Below, piece after piece: positions 24,301-34,809 of a DNA stretch of 64,000 nucleotides (position 1 is its first letter; every line of letters begins with the position of its first letter). Source of the stretch: Macrotrachela quadricornifera. Taxonomy: Eukaryota > Rotifera > Eurotatoria > Philodinida > Philodinidae. The stretch lies in assembly GCA_022393335.1 (NCBI GenBank), contig JAJEKB010021088.1, positions 1,309,449-1,373,448 on the forward strand. Reading direction: 5' to 3'. Position numbers and translations under genes: made by a program. The notes under the pieces were generated by a model that worked only from the letters and a program-made list of their open reading frames with translations, did not search any database and was not told the origin of the DNA.

Positions 24301-24921
24301 CGGTGAAAGTTTACTCTATAGATCCATCTAAAAACATATGTTTTATGAATAAATCGGAAAAAATTCAAAAAAAAATGTCAGAAATTCAATAAGATAGGAC
24401 TTAATGCATTGTTACCTCCACCTTCCAACGGTGAACACCACATATATCTACCATACTCCCATCAAAAGATATTTATGCCTCTTTATTTGAAATGAATATT
24501 ACGTAGTAATTTTCAACTGCAGTAATGATTGGGGCTAAGAATCTTCAGAACTTTTCTTAGCTTCCGCAGTAACCTCGCTTCTTAGTTCAGAGCTACGAGT
24601 CTCTCTTCAATAAATATACGTTTTTGTGATGGAAATAAGTTTTAAAAAATTGTGGCCCAATCGATTTTTAATTGCCCATTGTTGCCCAATCCTCAGAATA
24701 GTTTAGCTGAGAAACGGCCCAATGGCAAAAAAATTCCTGGATACGCCACTGATATGAACATTGAACTAATCAATTCTGAACATAGAATAAGAATGAATAG
24801 TAATTATTGTTGTAATCAATTTTATAAACGTATATTAGCTGAATCACAATTGTTAAAGAAAATTCGACGAAGTGCAAAATATTTATGTTCAAATGATATT
24901 ACACAATTCTTTTTGACGTAA
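21330..24921 (+). pseudogene. hAT-transposase-derived frame split by a younger hAT element
   Basis: The 5' part, 21330-21802, is open except for one TAA at 21527-21529. It ends with LWAYVFNN, then ICYIFSFPCSKLYIEYIFSN and WKDYVNHRN, the hAT C-terminal dimerisation signature (family knowledge: ...LPCSNAYVERIFS...). The 3' part resumes at 24760 as IELINSEHRIRMNSNY with YKRILAES and ends at TAA 24921, matching the last helices of the same domain. Removing the insertion plus one target copy restores the frame exactly. The gene was therefore open here when it was hit. The catalytic RNase-H part is not visible upstream, so it was already a fragment or a domesticated piece. Confidence 0.6.
21803..24751. 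mobile_element. 2.95-kb non-autonomous hAT element
   Basis: The ends caatggcgtagccagc (left) and, read inward, cagtggcgtatccagg (right) are imperfect inverted repeats of the typical hAT CAGTGGCG type. The 8-bp flanks ataggaac (21795-21802) and atatgaac (24752-24759) agree at 7 of 8 positions, the hAT duplication length. Subterminal regions at both ends share gccattggg/aattgggcaattgccc words. The interior (including a purine-rich region at 22.8-23.2 kb) has no transposase frame; the 132-residue frame at 23021-23419 is compositional. Confidence 0.75.
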
Positions 24922-26240
24922 ATTTTCTTAATCTTCTCCCATGCGTGAAGTATTTATTGTTTTTTGTAAATAAGTTTTAAATTAGACAAAAAGATTTCAC
25001 ATGAAATGTTTTGTCTTAGTTTTTATTAATTAAAGAATATATTCATTATATTGTCTTATTTTTATAGTGAAACAGATTGAAAATAAAACATAAATAAATG
25101 AATTAAAAATCAATGGAGCATTGGATATCAATAGTCTAATATAATACGGATTATTTTGTACAAAATTACCCTTTCTGATAAATTTCTGATTTTGCGAAAC
25201 AAATTTCTGATTTTTAAATTTTTAATCTAGTCACTATGGTTGGGTTATCCTATCATTATTTTATTTTGAATCGTGAATGAAATCGGAGCTTTTCGGTTTC
25301 AAAGGAATGCACTATAAGTGAAAAGGCTAGATAATAGCCAACAATAATGCTCTTCATTTGGACAGATACAAGAAAAGTTTTCGATAACTGTCCTACAATT
25401 CAGCGAACAAAAAAAATTTGATTTGGGTTGTTGTATATCTGTTGCGTATCCTTAAGTTATGGGAAATACTTATCGTAATTACCAGAGTCAGTTTAGTTTC
25501 CACTGTTTATATCAATTAATTTCAGCTCGAAATCTTTTAGTTATATTCTGTACCTTGTTATTTTGTGTGGAAATACTTGTAGAAATGTATGCATAACATG
25601 ATAAAATGCTATTTTCATAGAAACGTCAAAAATTTTGTTCAAATAGAGAAGAATACTTCCATCGGAATTGTCTGAACTAGATTTTATAGTACATTCATAT
25701 CAGTTTTTATCAAATAGAACTACATAACATTGCGAAATCGCGAATTTAGGATTTCTCTAAAATCTAAGTCGGGACAGAATTTCTATGTTCAGACTGAAAA
25801 AGTTCTTGCAAAAACTTTTGCTAAAGAAATGTGCATTACTACTTGTGATGATCGACAACATTGATGATTGAAAGCTATAACCAGATTTAAGTCAGTATAT
25901 CTTTCACAAGATATACAGTAGCATTTTCCTATCTTTCAAAAAAGGGTTAGTGAATCTAAAAGGTGAGCGCTGCTTTGTGGTATATTGCAGAATTTCTACA
26001 TAAAAACTAAACATATTAAAAGTAATCTTATCATCGAGCTCCGATCCGAATTTTTTCGGAATCCGACACTTCGTAAAGGATCAATTGAAACTTTTTCATC
26101 TAAGGTATAATCTCACAAATAATTCGGTCGGAAAGAAAAAAATTGTATTTTGGAATGTTTGGGCACACGGTTTGAGCTATCAAAACTATAAAAGTACCAC
26201 TTTATAGAGCACATCAAGTTGTATTGTGAACAAATGTAGG
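24922..26240. other. Gene-free stretch
   Basis: AT-rich, no supported frame or repeat pair. A poly(A)-type AATAAA-rich area follows the hAT-derived stop. Confidence 0.35.
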
Positions 26241-26302
26241 AATCTTTGAAAATGCTCCTAGACCAGTTGCCATTGATTCTGCTCAAATTGGCTGCTTCAT
26301 TC

Positions 26303-26500
26303 ACCTACGTTAAATATACGCGCGTGTCTTTTCTTGCGTATCGCGCAAATAATGTAAGAGAAAGACAAAACTGTATAGTACAGCGTTTAAAAAAACATAC
26401 ACGTATGCTTTTTCCTGCGTGTCGAGCAAAGGATGAAAAAAACACAACACTGTATATCACAGCATCGGAGAAACCTACACGAAAGGCCCTCATCCATGCG
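26303..26500. repeat. Degenerate tandem repeat, ~90-bp unit
   Basis: Two or more diverged units share acgcgtgtcttttcttgcgt / acgtatgctttttcctgcgt, then atagtacagc / atatcacagc. The 170-residue frame over it (26246-26758) looks repeat-driven and matches no family. Confidence 0.45.
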
Positions 26501-26754
26501 CATTTTATCATCATGTGCATAAACTATCACGCTTCGTCGAGCCAGATAAATAAGCGTTACTTGGAAAAAAACCCAATAATTTCACTCAATGTAAATGGAA
26601 AAAACAGCCTGCTACTCGCATACATCGAACCAAGTTCGATATATTTCACTATTAATTTCCACCGTAGATATAACTACATAAGTAAAGTTGGTCCCATATT
26701 CGAGCAAAATCAGTCGAGATTCGTCCAGCAAGCTGTTTCAACTGCTTCCGAGCG

Positions 26755-26822
26755 TTGAGAGTGAGGGTGAGGGTGTGGGTGAGCGACGGTAAGAGTAAGG
26801 GCAAGTTTGGGTGAACAGACTG
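26755..26822 (+). repeat. G-rich gtgaggg/gtgtggg tract
   Basis: A run of units such as gagggtgagggtgtgggtgag. TGTGGG is the telomeric repeat reported for the bdelloid Adineta vaga (established knowledge), but units here are mixed and few, so this is at best a degenerate internal telomere-like tract. Confidence 0.45.
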
Positions 26823-26884
26823 CACGAAACATGCGGGGCTAGAAGGGCTAGTCCTACCTCAGATGGGATTAGATCGAATTTGTT

Positions 26885-27150
26885 GAAAATATGCGAGACT
26901 AGGAGATTAAGTGAAACTAGGTAAAACCATGGAACAATCGGCTCGATTGGAAGAAGTTGCTATGATTTTTTTATTTTAATATTCAGCTTGAAATGAAAAA
27001 GGCCATGCTCTCAAGTCTACAGTCTTTCTCATTTCAAATTAAATTTTAAAATAAAAAATCACGGCGATTTCTTCCAACCAACCTGGTATTCCCCTCGTAC
27101 TACCCCGTCTCACTTAATCTTCCCTAGTCCCGCATATTTCATTCAAGTCC
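26885..27150. mobile_element. MITE/foldback, ~100-bp arms
   Basis: The left arm (atatgcgagactaggagattaagtga ... ggaagaa ... attttttattttaatattcagcttgaaatga) is mirrored at 27005-27140 (tcatttcaaattaaattttaaaataaaaaatca ... tcacttaatcttccctagtcccgcatat). Arms are diverged and the loop is about 30 bp. Confidence 0.6.
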
Positions 27151-27744
27151 CATGCAGGGTAAGAGAAGCTCTCTGGTCTCCAAATTCCCACCCAGCCTCC
27201 TCACTCAAAATCATTGTCACCCACACACCTGACACCTCACACCCACACTCTGAAGAGGTTTAGCAGGCAGTAAAGGATAGATTTTCCTAGTAACAAGAGA
27301 TGTGCTTATCCTAAAGCAGTTTCCTATACGAACACAGGTCAAAGCTTGGATCAGTTGTGTGAATATTGATTCATTTTGTGGTTCGCATGCCAATAATATC
27401 AATTATATCCCTATGCTGCCACCTCACGCTACCGAAACACAATATATTAGATTTGTAGCTGTTTTGGTGGGTCATCTAGTTTTACAAAGTACAGAATATG
27501 TGAGTTCTGCATCTTGGCTCTCAAGGAAGCCACACTAACAAGTTTTTATTATTACTTAATTGAATATTTTACGATTGTTTATGCATTTCAATATTCGAAA
27601 CATAATCTGTTTTAGTCAGTAATAATCGTAATGATATAGCTTGCACATGCCAGACTCCTCTCATTATAATATATACATAGAGAATTAGCATCAGCTCAAT
27701 CACAGATATAATTGCGTTACTAAAATATCGTCACACACAACTCA

Positions 27745-28363
27745 CGAGGGAACTATCTCAAGTGTTAATCACAGATCGGATCGACATTTCGTCCATAAGT
27801 AGAAGTCGATGAGACTAGAAGAACCCTAAAAGGGTTCGTCCCCATACCCTATCTTTCTTGAGTTATGGCCATTTTAATGGATTTTCGGCCTATAACAAGG
27901 CATATACAAAAACATGGAATTACAGAATTTTGACCTGAAATTTTGCCCATAGATAGGTCTCGTAGTTATTCAGTAGTCCTAAAAATTTCAGCTCAAAAGA
28001 ATGTGTGGTTCTCGAAATATCAAATGTTGAAGATGGTCAATTGTCTAAGCTTTCGTTGTAACACATGATCATTTTTTGTATATTCAGTATTTCGAGAACC
28101 ACACATTCTTTTGAGCTGAAATTTTTAGGACTACTGAATAACTACGAGACCTATCTATGGGCAAAATTTCAGGTCAAAATTCTGTAATTCCATGTTTTTG
28201 TATATGCCTTGTTATAGGCCGAAAATCCATTAAAATGGCCATAACTCAAGAAAGATAGGGTATGGGGACGAACCCTTTTAGGGTTCTTCTAGTCTCATCG
28301 ACTTCTACTTATGGACGAAATGTCGATCCGATCTGTGATTAACACTTGAGATAGTTCCCTCGT
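27745..28363. mobile_element. Foldback element with apparently perfect 275-bp arms
   Basis: 27745-28019 and 28089-28363 are reverse complements with no mismatch that I could find by eye, around a 69-bp loop. The arms begin acgagggaactatctc. There is no coding capacity. A 3-bp tca may flank both ends if the element starts at cgaggg, but this is weak. Such perfect arms mean recent formation, gene conversion between arms, or an assembly artefact. Confidence 0.85.
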
Positions 28364-28369
28364 CAGTAA

Positions 28370-29670
28370 ACAAGTTATCATATACTACTGTATTTTTATT
28401 TTATCACAGATGCATATAGCAACATTATGTTTCCTAGTGGTATGCGTGTACTTGTGTAAGTCGAATCGAATAACTGCCACCGATAGATCGCACAGTATAA
28501 TGTGTGCTATACTCGCAGCAGTTCCAGTATTATTTTTAAAACTGTTAAGATGCTGCTGTTCAACTGTCAATTTTTAAGTACTGTAACATATCATCTAGAT
28601 GTGTGATAGCTCCATATCATACAAAAGAACTATCATACACTTAATACTGTCGAAAGTTTGAACACGTATATTTCATGCAACTGCCAGTAGTTTGAATAAC
28701 CATGAAACAAATTCTTCACAACAAATTATTACAATCGAAGCAGTGGCAAAGCCGCCCAGGGCACTACTTTGTTATTAATGAGAAATCTATTTGTCAAACA
28801 CTCGATGTTACTGTGTACACAAGCAAAATAAATTTTTTCTTTTTTCCGTTGCAATGTTTAGCTTTCCTGCAGTAGCAAAAGTAATTATACATATCTGTAG
28901 TGCGTTGCTATGTCATCATCAAACACTGGATTTTTTCCAGTGTAAATAAATGTTGACTCCGGCAGCGAGTTTATGTTGAGAGTTGGAATTTTTTTTTACT
29001 GTGCACTATGAGTCGTATATATATTCACCCAGATTGACGAATCGATCAATGGATCCTATTAGAATCTAATAGTTCCGATAGAACTCTATCGAAAATTAAC
29101 GAATTCTTGACACTAAGTTTCATGATAAGTAGATTGTATTGAATTTCCATAGCACTCGAGCACTTTTCGACAGTCGAATAACTTGTCCTGTGGAAAATGA
29201 TTAGCGATAGAAATCAGGTATGGTATGATAAACACTTTATTTAAAGGAAAAAGAAAAATGTTAGTTATAGTGTTAGACATCGCATATATTAAAGAATATA
29301 GATACTAAAAGCAGTAAGAAAAAGCGATGACAATATAGATTATAATATGTATATAACAGTATCATAGATAATGTGATGATTGGAAATTCATATTTGTACG
29401 TTAACACTAAATCTATGCACGACGAACATGTTGACTAAACACCAATTCATCTAAATAAAAAGTATTATAGTGAGTAATATATTTTATTTGCAAGAAAAAT
29501 TGATCATATAAGTTTATATTTAGTGATGACACTTCATCTTTTCCCTATCGACTAAAGATGGAATGAAATTTCTACTCATATTCATTCATTCTCTGCTCTT
29601 TTTACATCTGTAACATATAGACCTCCTAAGAAGAATTGAAAAAGGATGTATACTGATTAGAGTATATAGT
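28370..29670. other. Gene-free stretch
   Basis: No supported gene. A hAT-like word cagtggcaaagccgccc occurs at about 28740, but I found no partner end. Confidence 0.35.
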
Positions 29671-29868
29671 AAACCTTATTTTCCACATAGAATCAAAGTT
29701 CCTAACAAGAACAAATTTTTGAAAGGTGCTTGTATTTTTTTCATTTTATACAAATTATTGCTAATTACTTGATTAGTTTTCAAGTTAATTAGCTTATTTT
29801 TGCACCATTCAATGTAGCAAACATTTGTGCGCTCAAATATGTAAAAAAATAATTTTTTATCATAAGAA

Positions 29869-30138
29869 ATGGATAAAATGAAAAAGAGAATACAGACTGC
29901 TAATAGAAATCTGTTCTTAATAGGAACTTTCACTGTAAGTATTGTAACTGTATACGGTGTGATAGATGTGGCAATGCATGAAAGCTGCATTTTGCAGGAA
30001 GCAACAATATACAGATGTTCTTTCGGACAAGAATTTGATGAGTGCGGAAAATTATATCGATTTATCATTTCTTTTACGTCTTCCTTTATGGCAAGTTTAT
30101 TGTGTAGTGAGCTATTTTTTTGTACTGTTATCATATAA
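29869..30138 (+). CDS. Possible small secreted or membrane protein
   Basis: An 89-residue frame (start 29869, or MKKR at 29878) has a basic start and a hydrophobic segment (NLFLIGTFTVSIVTVYG), then a short Cys-spaced stretch and a second hydrophobic tail. On the opposite strand, from about 29745 downward, a related start reads MKKIQAPFKNLFLLGTL, so the two are diverged head-to-head copies about 100 bp apart. The minus copy ends soon after. The pair may be a real small-gene duplication or just an old inverted repeat. No function is recognised. Confidence 0.25.
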   Translation: MDKMKKRIQTANRNLFLIGTFTVSIVTVYGVIDVAMHESCILQEATIYRCSFGQEFDECGKLYRFIISFTSSFMASLLCSELFFCTVII

Positions 30139-30518
30139 ACTTCTAGTGTGTATATAAGAATCAGTTTTAGTTTTGCGCAACAAAACGTTGGTAACAAAAA
30201 TCCAAGAATATAAATCTTCATCCTTTTTTATTACAGATCACAACATGTCACTATTCCGTATCACTATGAGCAGGTAATGTTGGAAAACGTTTCATTAACA
30301 TATATAGCGCATATGACAATCCTATAAACCCTTTAAGCAAAGGTACAGAATTTTTATTATACGCCTTCGCACAGGGGAGGAAACAGGGAATTTCTGCTTT
30401 TTTCTGGAAATTTTTCGTTTCCAGTGGAATTTTTGGAGTATTGCTGCATGAACCTCTTGATTCGCTACTTTTCAATAGGCCTTACTTGTAGTGTATGATG
30501 ACAGTGACAAGATAAGTA

Positions 30519-31462
30519 CTATCCATTTCAATGAACAGTGCACTCCATCGAAAATTAAATAACTTTGGCTTAGAAACAGCTAGAGACCTGTGGCTTTTAG
30601 TTTTGAAAAGAGGGGTAGCAACTTTATATCGAAATATGAACAAAACCGTACCGCCTCAAAATTCAAGATCACCTGCATACGAAATTCGCAGCAAGTTGCC
30701 TAAGCGTCATCAACCACTTTGGTATTCAGTTTTTTTACATAGATTTAATAAAGCAGACCATTATTTATCATTTTACACCAACCCCAGCTCTCTAGCTTTT
30801 ACCGTTCTGGAGCTAGAAGCCTTTTCCTGAGAGCCCAAAAGTAGCATTTTCAGCGTTTTTTGTGGTTTTTCTACCCTTTATTGAATTCAAATCGGCAAAC
30901 AGAGGGTATCATTGAAATCAGCACGCAAAACTGCGTCGAGTGACATGTCTTTCAGCTTCATTTGAAGATTTTCTTTTTCACCATGTACATACTATGATCC
31001 ACGTGCGCTATGATAGTTGAATGACAAAAATGAAAATCCTCAAATGAAGCTGAAAGACATGTCACTCGACGCAGTTTTGCGTGCTGATTTCGAAGATACC
31101 CTCTGTTTGCCGATTTGAATTCAACAAAGGGTAGAAAAACCACAAAAAAAGCTGAAAATAGCACTTTTGGGCTCTCAGGAAAAGGCTTCTAGCTCCAGAA
31201 CGGTAAAAGCTAGAAAGTTGTGGTTGATGTAAAATGATAGATAATGGTCTGCTTTATTAAATCTATGTCAAAAGCTCAATGCCGAAGCGGTTGATGACAC
31301 TTAGGCAAGTTGCCGCGAATTTTGGAGCGATGTGATTTCCTTCATATCTCCATATAAAACTGCCACCCCTCTATTCAAAACTGAGAACCACAGCTTCCTA
31401 GCTGTTTCTCAGCCAAAGTTATTCAATATGCAATGAAGTGCACTGTTCATTGAAATGGATAG
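30519..31462. mobile_element. Foldback element, ~450-bp arms, TA flanks
   Basis: The left arm from ctatccatttcaatgaacag (30519) to about 30970 is mirrored by 31028-31462, with scattered differences and small gaps. The loop is only about 50 bp. Both ends abut TA (30517-30518 and 31463-31464), as for mariner-type insertions. The arms contain open stretches but no recognisable protein. Confidence 0.8.
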
Positions 31463-31469
31463 TAATTCA

Positions 31470-32780
31470 ATGGTAGATGGATATGATGATTTATAAATAA
31501 AGCATCTGATCGTCACTGAATTAAATTCACAGTTACAACAACTACTACTACAGGATTAGTGGCGTGACTGAACTAAAGCTAGGGAAGAAATGTATGAAAG
31601 AGAATGATAAAACGAAAAAAAGAAGAAACCGAATACAATAAACTATTTTGCGAGAAATGGAAAGACTAATGCGCAAAAAACAGAATTAATAAAGTTAAGG
31701 GCAACATAGTATCATCTGTTGGTTCTAACACATTCTTTAATAGAATAACATATATACTTAGGGGGATTTTTCTATCGCTTTGAAAGCTTAGGAACACTGA
31801 ATTTTTTAATGAATAAAAGTAGCACGTTCTTGGTTAGCGTGATAAGTTACTTTTATATCTTCTGTGATCTTCAGAGGATACTTCAGATTTTATACAAAGA
31901 ATTTAAATAAGCCAATAAAAGTAATAAAACGCTTCGCGCAAAATTCGAACTCTTGTGCATAGTTCTTGCTGTTAGCAGCTGCATTATATATGATGAAGTA
32001 TTTTCAAGGACCAAATTTTACTTCTATTAGAATAAAAGTGAGATTCTGTCAGTAACAGTAATTCACCATGAGTAATAAAGTGAGTAAGAGAGAGAATTTT
32101 ACATGACCAGAGTTCGATTTCTGCACGAAACGTTTTATTGAGTTATTTTAAGTTTTTTGTATAGAAACTGAGCTGCCCTTTAAAGAGTACAGGACAAGCG
32201 TAGGAAGGAATTACGGTAAACACAGCTACAGGAACGTCGCCAGGTATTTTTGACTATTGGACAATTCCCTAGCCAAGCTATTTTGACACTTGGCCAAGCA
32301 TGGGCAATTATAAAATCAATTAAACTGAAATTTTTCAAAAGTTCTTACCTTTTTGAAAGTCGGTGTTTATCAAAGAGAAAGGTAACAAATCTCAACCAAC
32401 AGACGAGCTTGTTCGATATCTATTTTCCATTTCACAAAGGTATTCTTCCAACTTTTATGTATCTTATCATCTTTTGCGTGCAAATGACCAAGATAAGCAT
32501 ATTTTTTTATTGAATAACGCCGGTGAGTGCTAGCTTCAAAGCTCAACAAATGTAGTAAACTGTTCGGTATAGATGCAAAGAGGTCATCCGAGTCGGTTTT
32601 TCTTCATTCAACTTTCCTGCAAAATGCCATGTAAAACGAACAACTTTTTCATGTTCTCACAATCTAGAGCGTCATGATGGCAGGTTGATTATATTACACT
32701 TATGAAGTAAAGTAAATATCTGCTGAGGGAACATACCAAAGAGGTAAGTGCAGGCACCCACCACCCAGGAATAGCTTCAG
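31470..32780. other. Gene-free stretch
   Basis: No gene is supported. At about 32229 the words caggaacgtcgccagg and ccaagctattttgacacttggccaagc resemble a hAT end like that at 21803, but no partner end was found. Confidence 0.35.
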
Positions 32781-32784
32781 GCGT

Positions 32785-33325
32785 TGAACAGGTGCTGAGG
32801 TGCTCATACATAGTTGAAATTAGACTGGAAATTAAGATGATAGCTATAATTGAGATCGTACTATTTCAATTTGAGTTTTTTCAACGAAAGCAAGACTATT
32901 TTTCGATAATAACGATTTTTTTATAAAACTTGACTAAAGGTTTTCGGGGTCGAGGAATTCGAGTCTTTAATCGGTTTTTCGAAATTGTTGAGTTCGTGTT
33001 TTACGATGAGGGAAGCCAATTTTCTGCGATCTAGCCACGTATCATATTGTTCAGCTTCTTTCTCGAACTAGACCTCCCATGTACGAACAAATTGAACTTA
33101 ACAATTTCAAAACATCGATTAGAGATTCGAATTTCTCGATCCCGAAAACCTTTAGTCAAGTTTTATAAAAAACCTTTATTGTCGAAAGATAATCTTGCTT
33201 TCGTGGAAAAAACTCAAATTGAAATAGTACGATTCTCAATTATAGCTATCGTTTTAATTTCCAATCTAATTTCAACTATGTATGAGCACCTCAGCACTTG
33301 CAGGTGTCAAGAGGTGCTAAGGTGC
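32785..33325. mobile_element. Foldback element, ~230-bp arms
   Basis: The left arm (aacaggtgctgaggtgctcatacatagttgaaattag... to the ggttttcgggg region) is mirrored at about 33100-33310 (...ctaatttcaactatgtatgagcacctcagcac). The open frame at 33047-33430 is a by-product of the right arm. Confidence 0.7.
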
Positions 33326-33740
33326 TGTCGGCATCTAACCTTCACTTTCCTCCTTGGAACATACAGTAAAAAGCAATGCTGTTTTAGAATAGAACAAAAT
33401 GTTTCATTGAATCTATCTAAAATTCATTGAATGAAAATTCGACTTTTCGTATATTAACAGTGAAATGCCACCTGCTTGATTCAATACTCAATTATTGAAG
33501 GTGACTACATCTTCACATTTTTCCCTGGAAGATCAAACATTGACTGAGATATAATGCAACTCTTTTCCATGCTTAACAGCGCTTTAGAAAAAGTAGAAAC
33601 ATGCACTATGTCGAAAGTCGAAATAAATAGAAGATTAATCAAACTAATGAACTTCTAAAGAAATCTTATATATGAAATGAAGGTTTTTCAAACTTTCAAC
33701 GAAACTGTACTTGAATAAACGGTATACTAAGACGTCTTCC

Positions 33741-34801
33741 TTAATCATTTACGGCCGGATGTTGCCAAATGGCAACATTTTGCCAATATAATCTTACGAA
33801 TTATCCCAAAGCGATGAAATATAGTTTCTGAAGCGGTTTGTTAATTAGCTACATGCATTTTAGGACAATTCTATGTCTTTTCAAGAAAGGAGAAAGCTAT
33901 TGTTGACGAGAGGGATGAATTCTCCTGCCAACTCCTAAAACAGCTCTAGAGTCGAAATAATCTGTTTTCCATTTGTCCGAGTATTTGATGGAAGGAGTAA
34001 CTAGTGGTTAATTTGCCTCTCTAGTCCCATTATCTATTATACAAATAAGATGAATTCTTCAGCTTACTCGAAGAACAGAGGTCAAGAATGTTGCCTTTTG
34101 GCAACCTCCGGCCGTAAGGGTACAAAAAGTTGGGAAAAGTGAATTCTTTTTTCTTGATGGAAATCCAATAATTTTCTATTAGTTTTTATCCGGATTGTTA
34201 AGCAAGAGCATACTTTATTCATCTACCAATCTCTTACAGCCTCAATTTAAAATATATTCCCATAATATTCAAAACTTTTCGAAATAGCGCAAATTTCACC
34301 TATTTTTCCTATAGAAGCTAACAAATTCAGCGAGATTCTAAGAAGATTTACAAGATTTATAGCGCATTATAGTATATTTATTCAAACTACTATAACACAT
34401 AACTAATCTTGTTAAAACCATGCTAAATTCATTAGCTTCCATAAGGAAAACAAGTGAAATTTGCGCTATTTCGAAAAGTTTTCAAGAATTATGGGAATAT
34501 ATTTCACATTACGGCTGTAAGAGATTGGCAGATGAAATAAAGTATGCTTTTGTTTGACAACCCAGATAAAACTAATAGCAAATTTTTGAACTTTCATCGC
34601 GAAAAAATAATTCACTTTTCCCAACTTTCTGTACCCTTATGGCCGGATGTTGCCAAAAGGTAACATATTGGCATTCGGCTCAGTATTAGTTCTTTAAATC
34701 CGAAGATGGAATTCGATAACCTCCACGCCTAAAGAATAAAGAACTTATAGAAGATGAATTTTTTGCTAGCTATCTTCTAGTAACCGACTGGAAAGGGTTA
34801 A
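33741..34801. mobile_element. TTAA-flanked piggyBac-like composite with internal foldback
   Basis: A left TTAA (33741-33744) is followed by tcatttacggccggatgttgcc. At the right, gactggaaaggg abuts TTAA (34798-34801), whose inward reading ccctttccagtcgg matches the end of the 90-bp element at 44049. Inside, 34090-34665 is a large foldback: gttgccttttggcaacctcc...taagggtacaaaaagttggg, mirrored at its right end, with arms of about 270 bp meeting near 34375. No coding capacity is seen. The nesting order is uncertain, because the ggccggatgttgcc word occurs at 33754 and again at 34649. Confidence 0.55.
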
Positions 34802-34809
34802 CGACAATT

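Noticed and set aside
26246..26758. 170-residue plus-strand frame
   Set aside because: It overlaps a degenerate tandem repeat, lacks motifs, and an opposite-strand frame of similar quality covers the same DNA.
28740..28760. Possible hAT terminus cagtggcaaagccgccc
   Set aside because: No inverted partner or 8-bp flank duplication could be found.
29676..30221. 181-residue minus-strand frame
   Set aside because: Long for this composition, but its body is hydrophobic low-complexity sequence; only the short related start near 29745 was thought worth noting.
33047..33430. 127-residue frame
   Set aside because: It lies on the right arm of a foldback; the reading is a by-product of the repeat.
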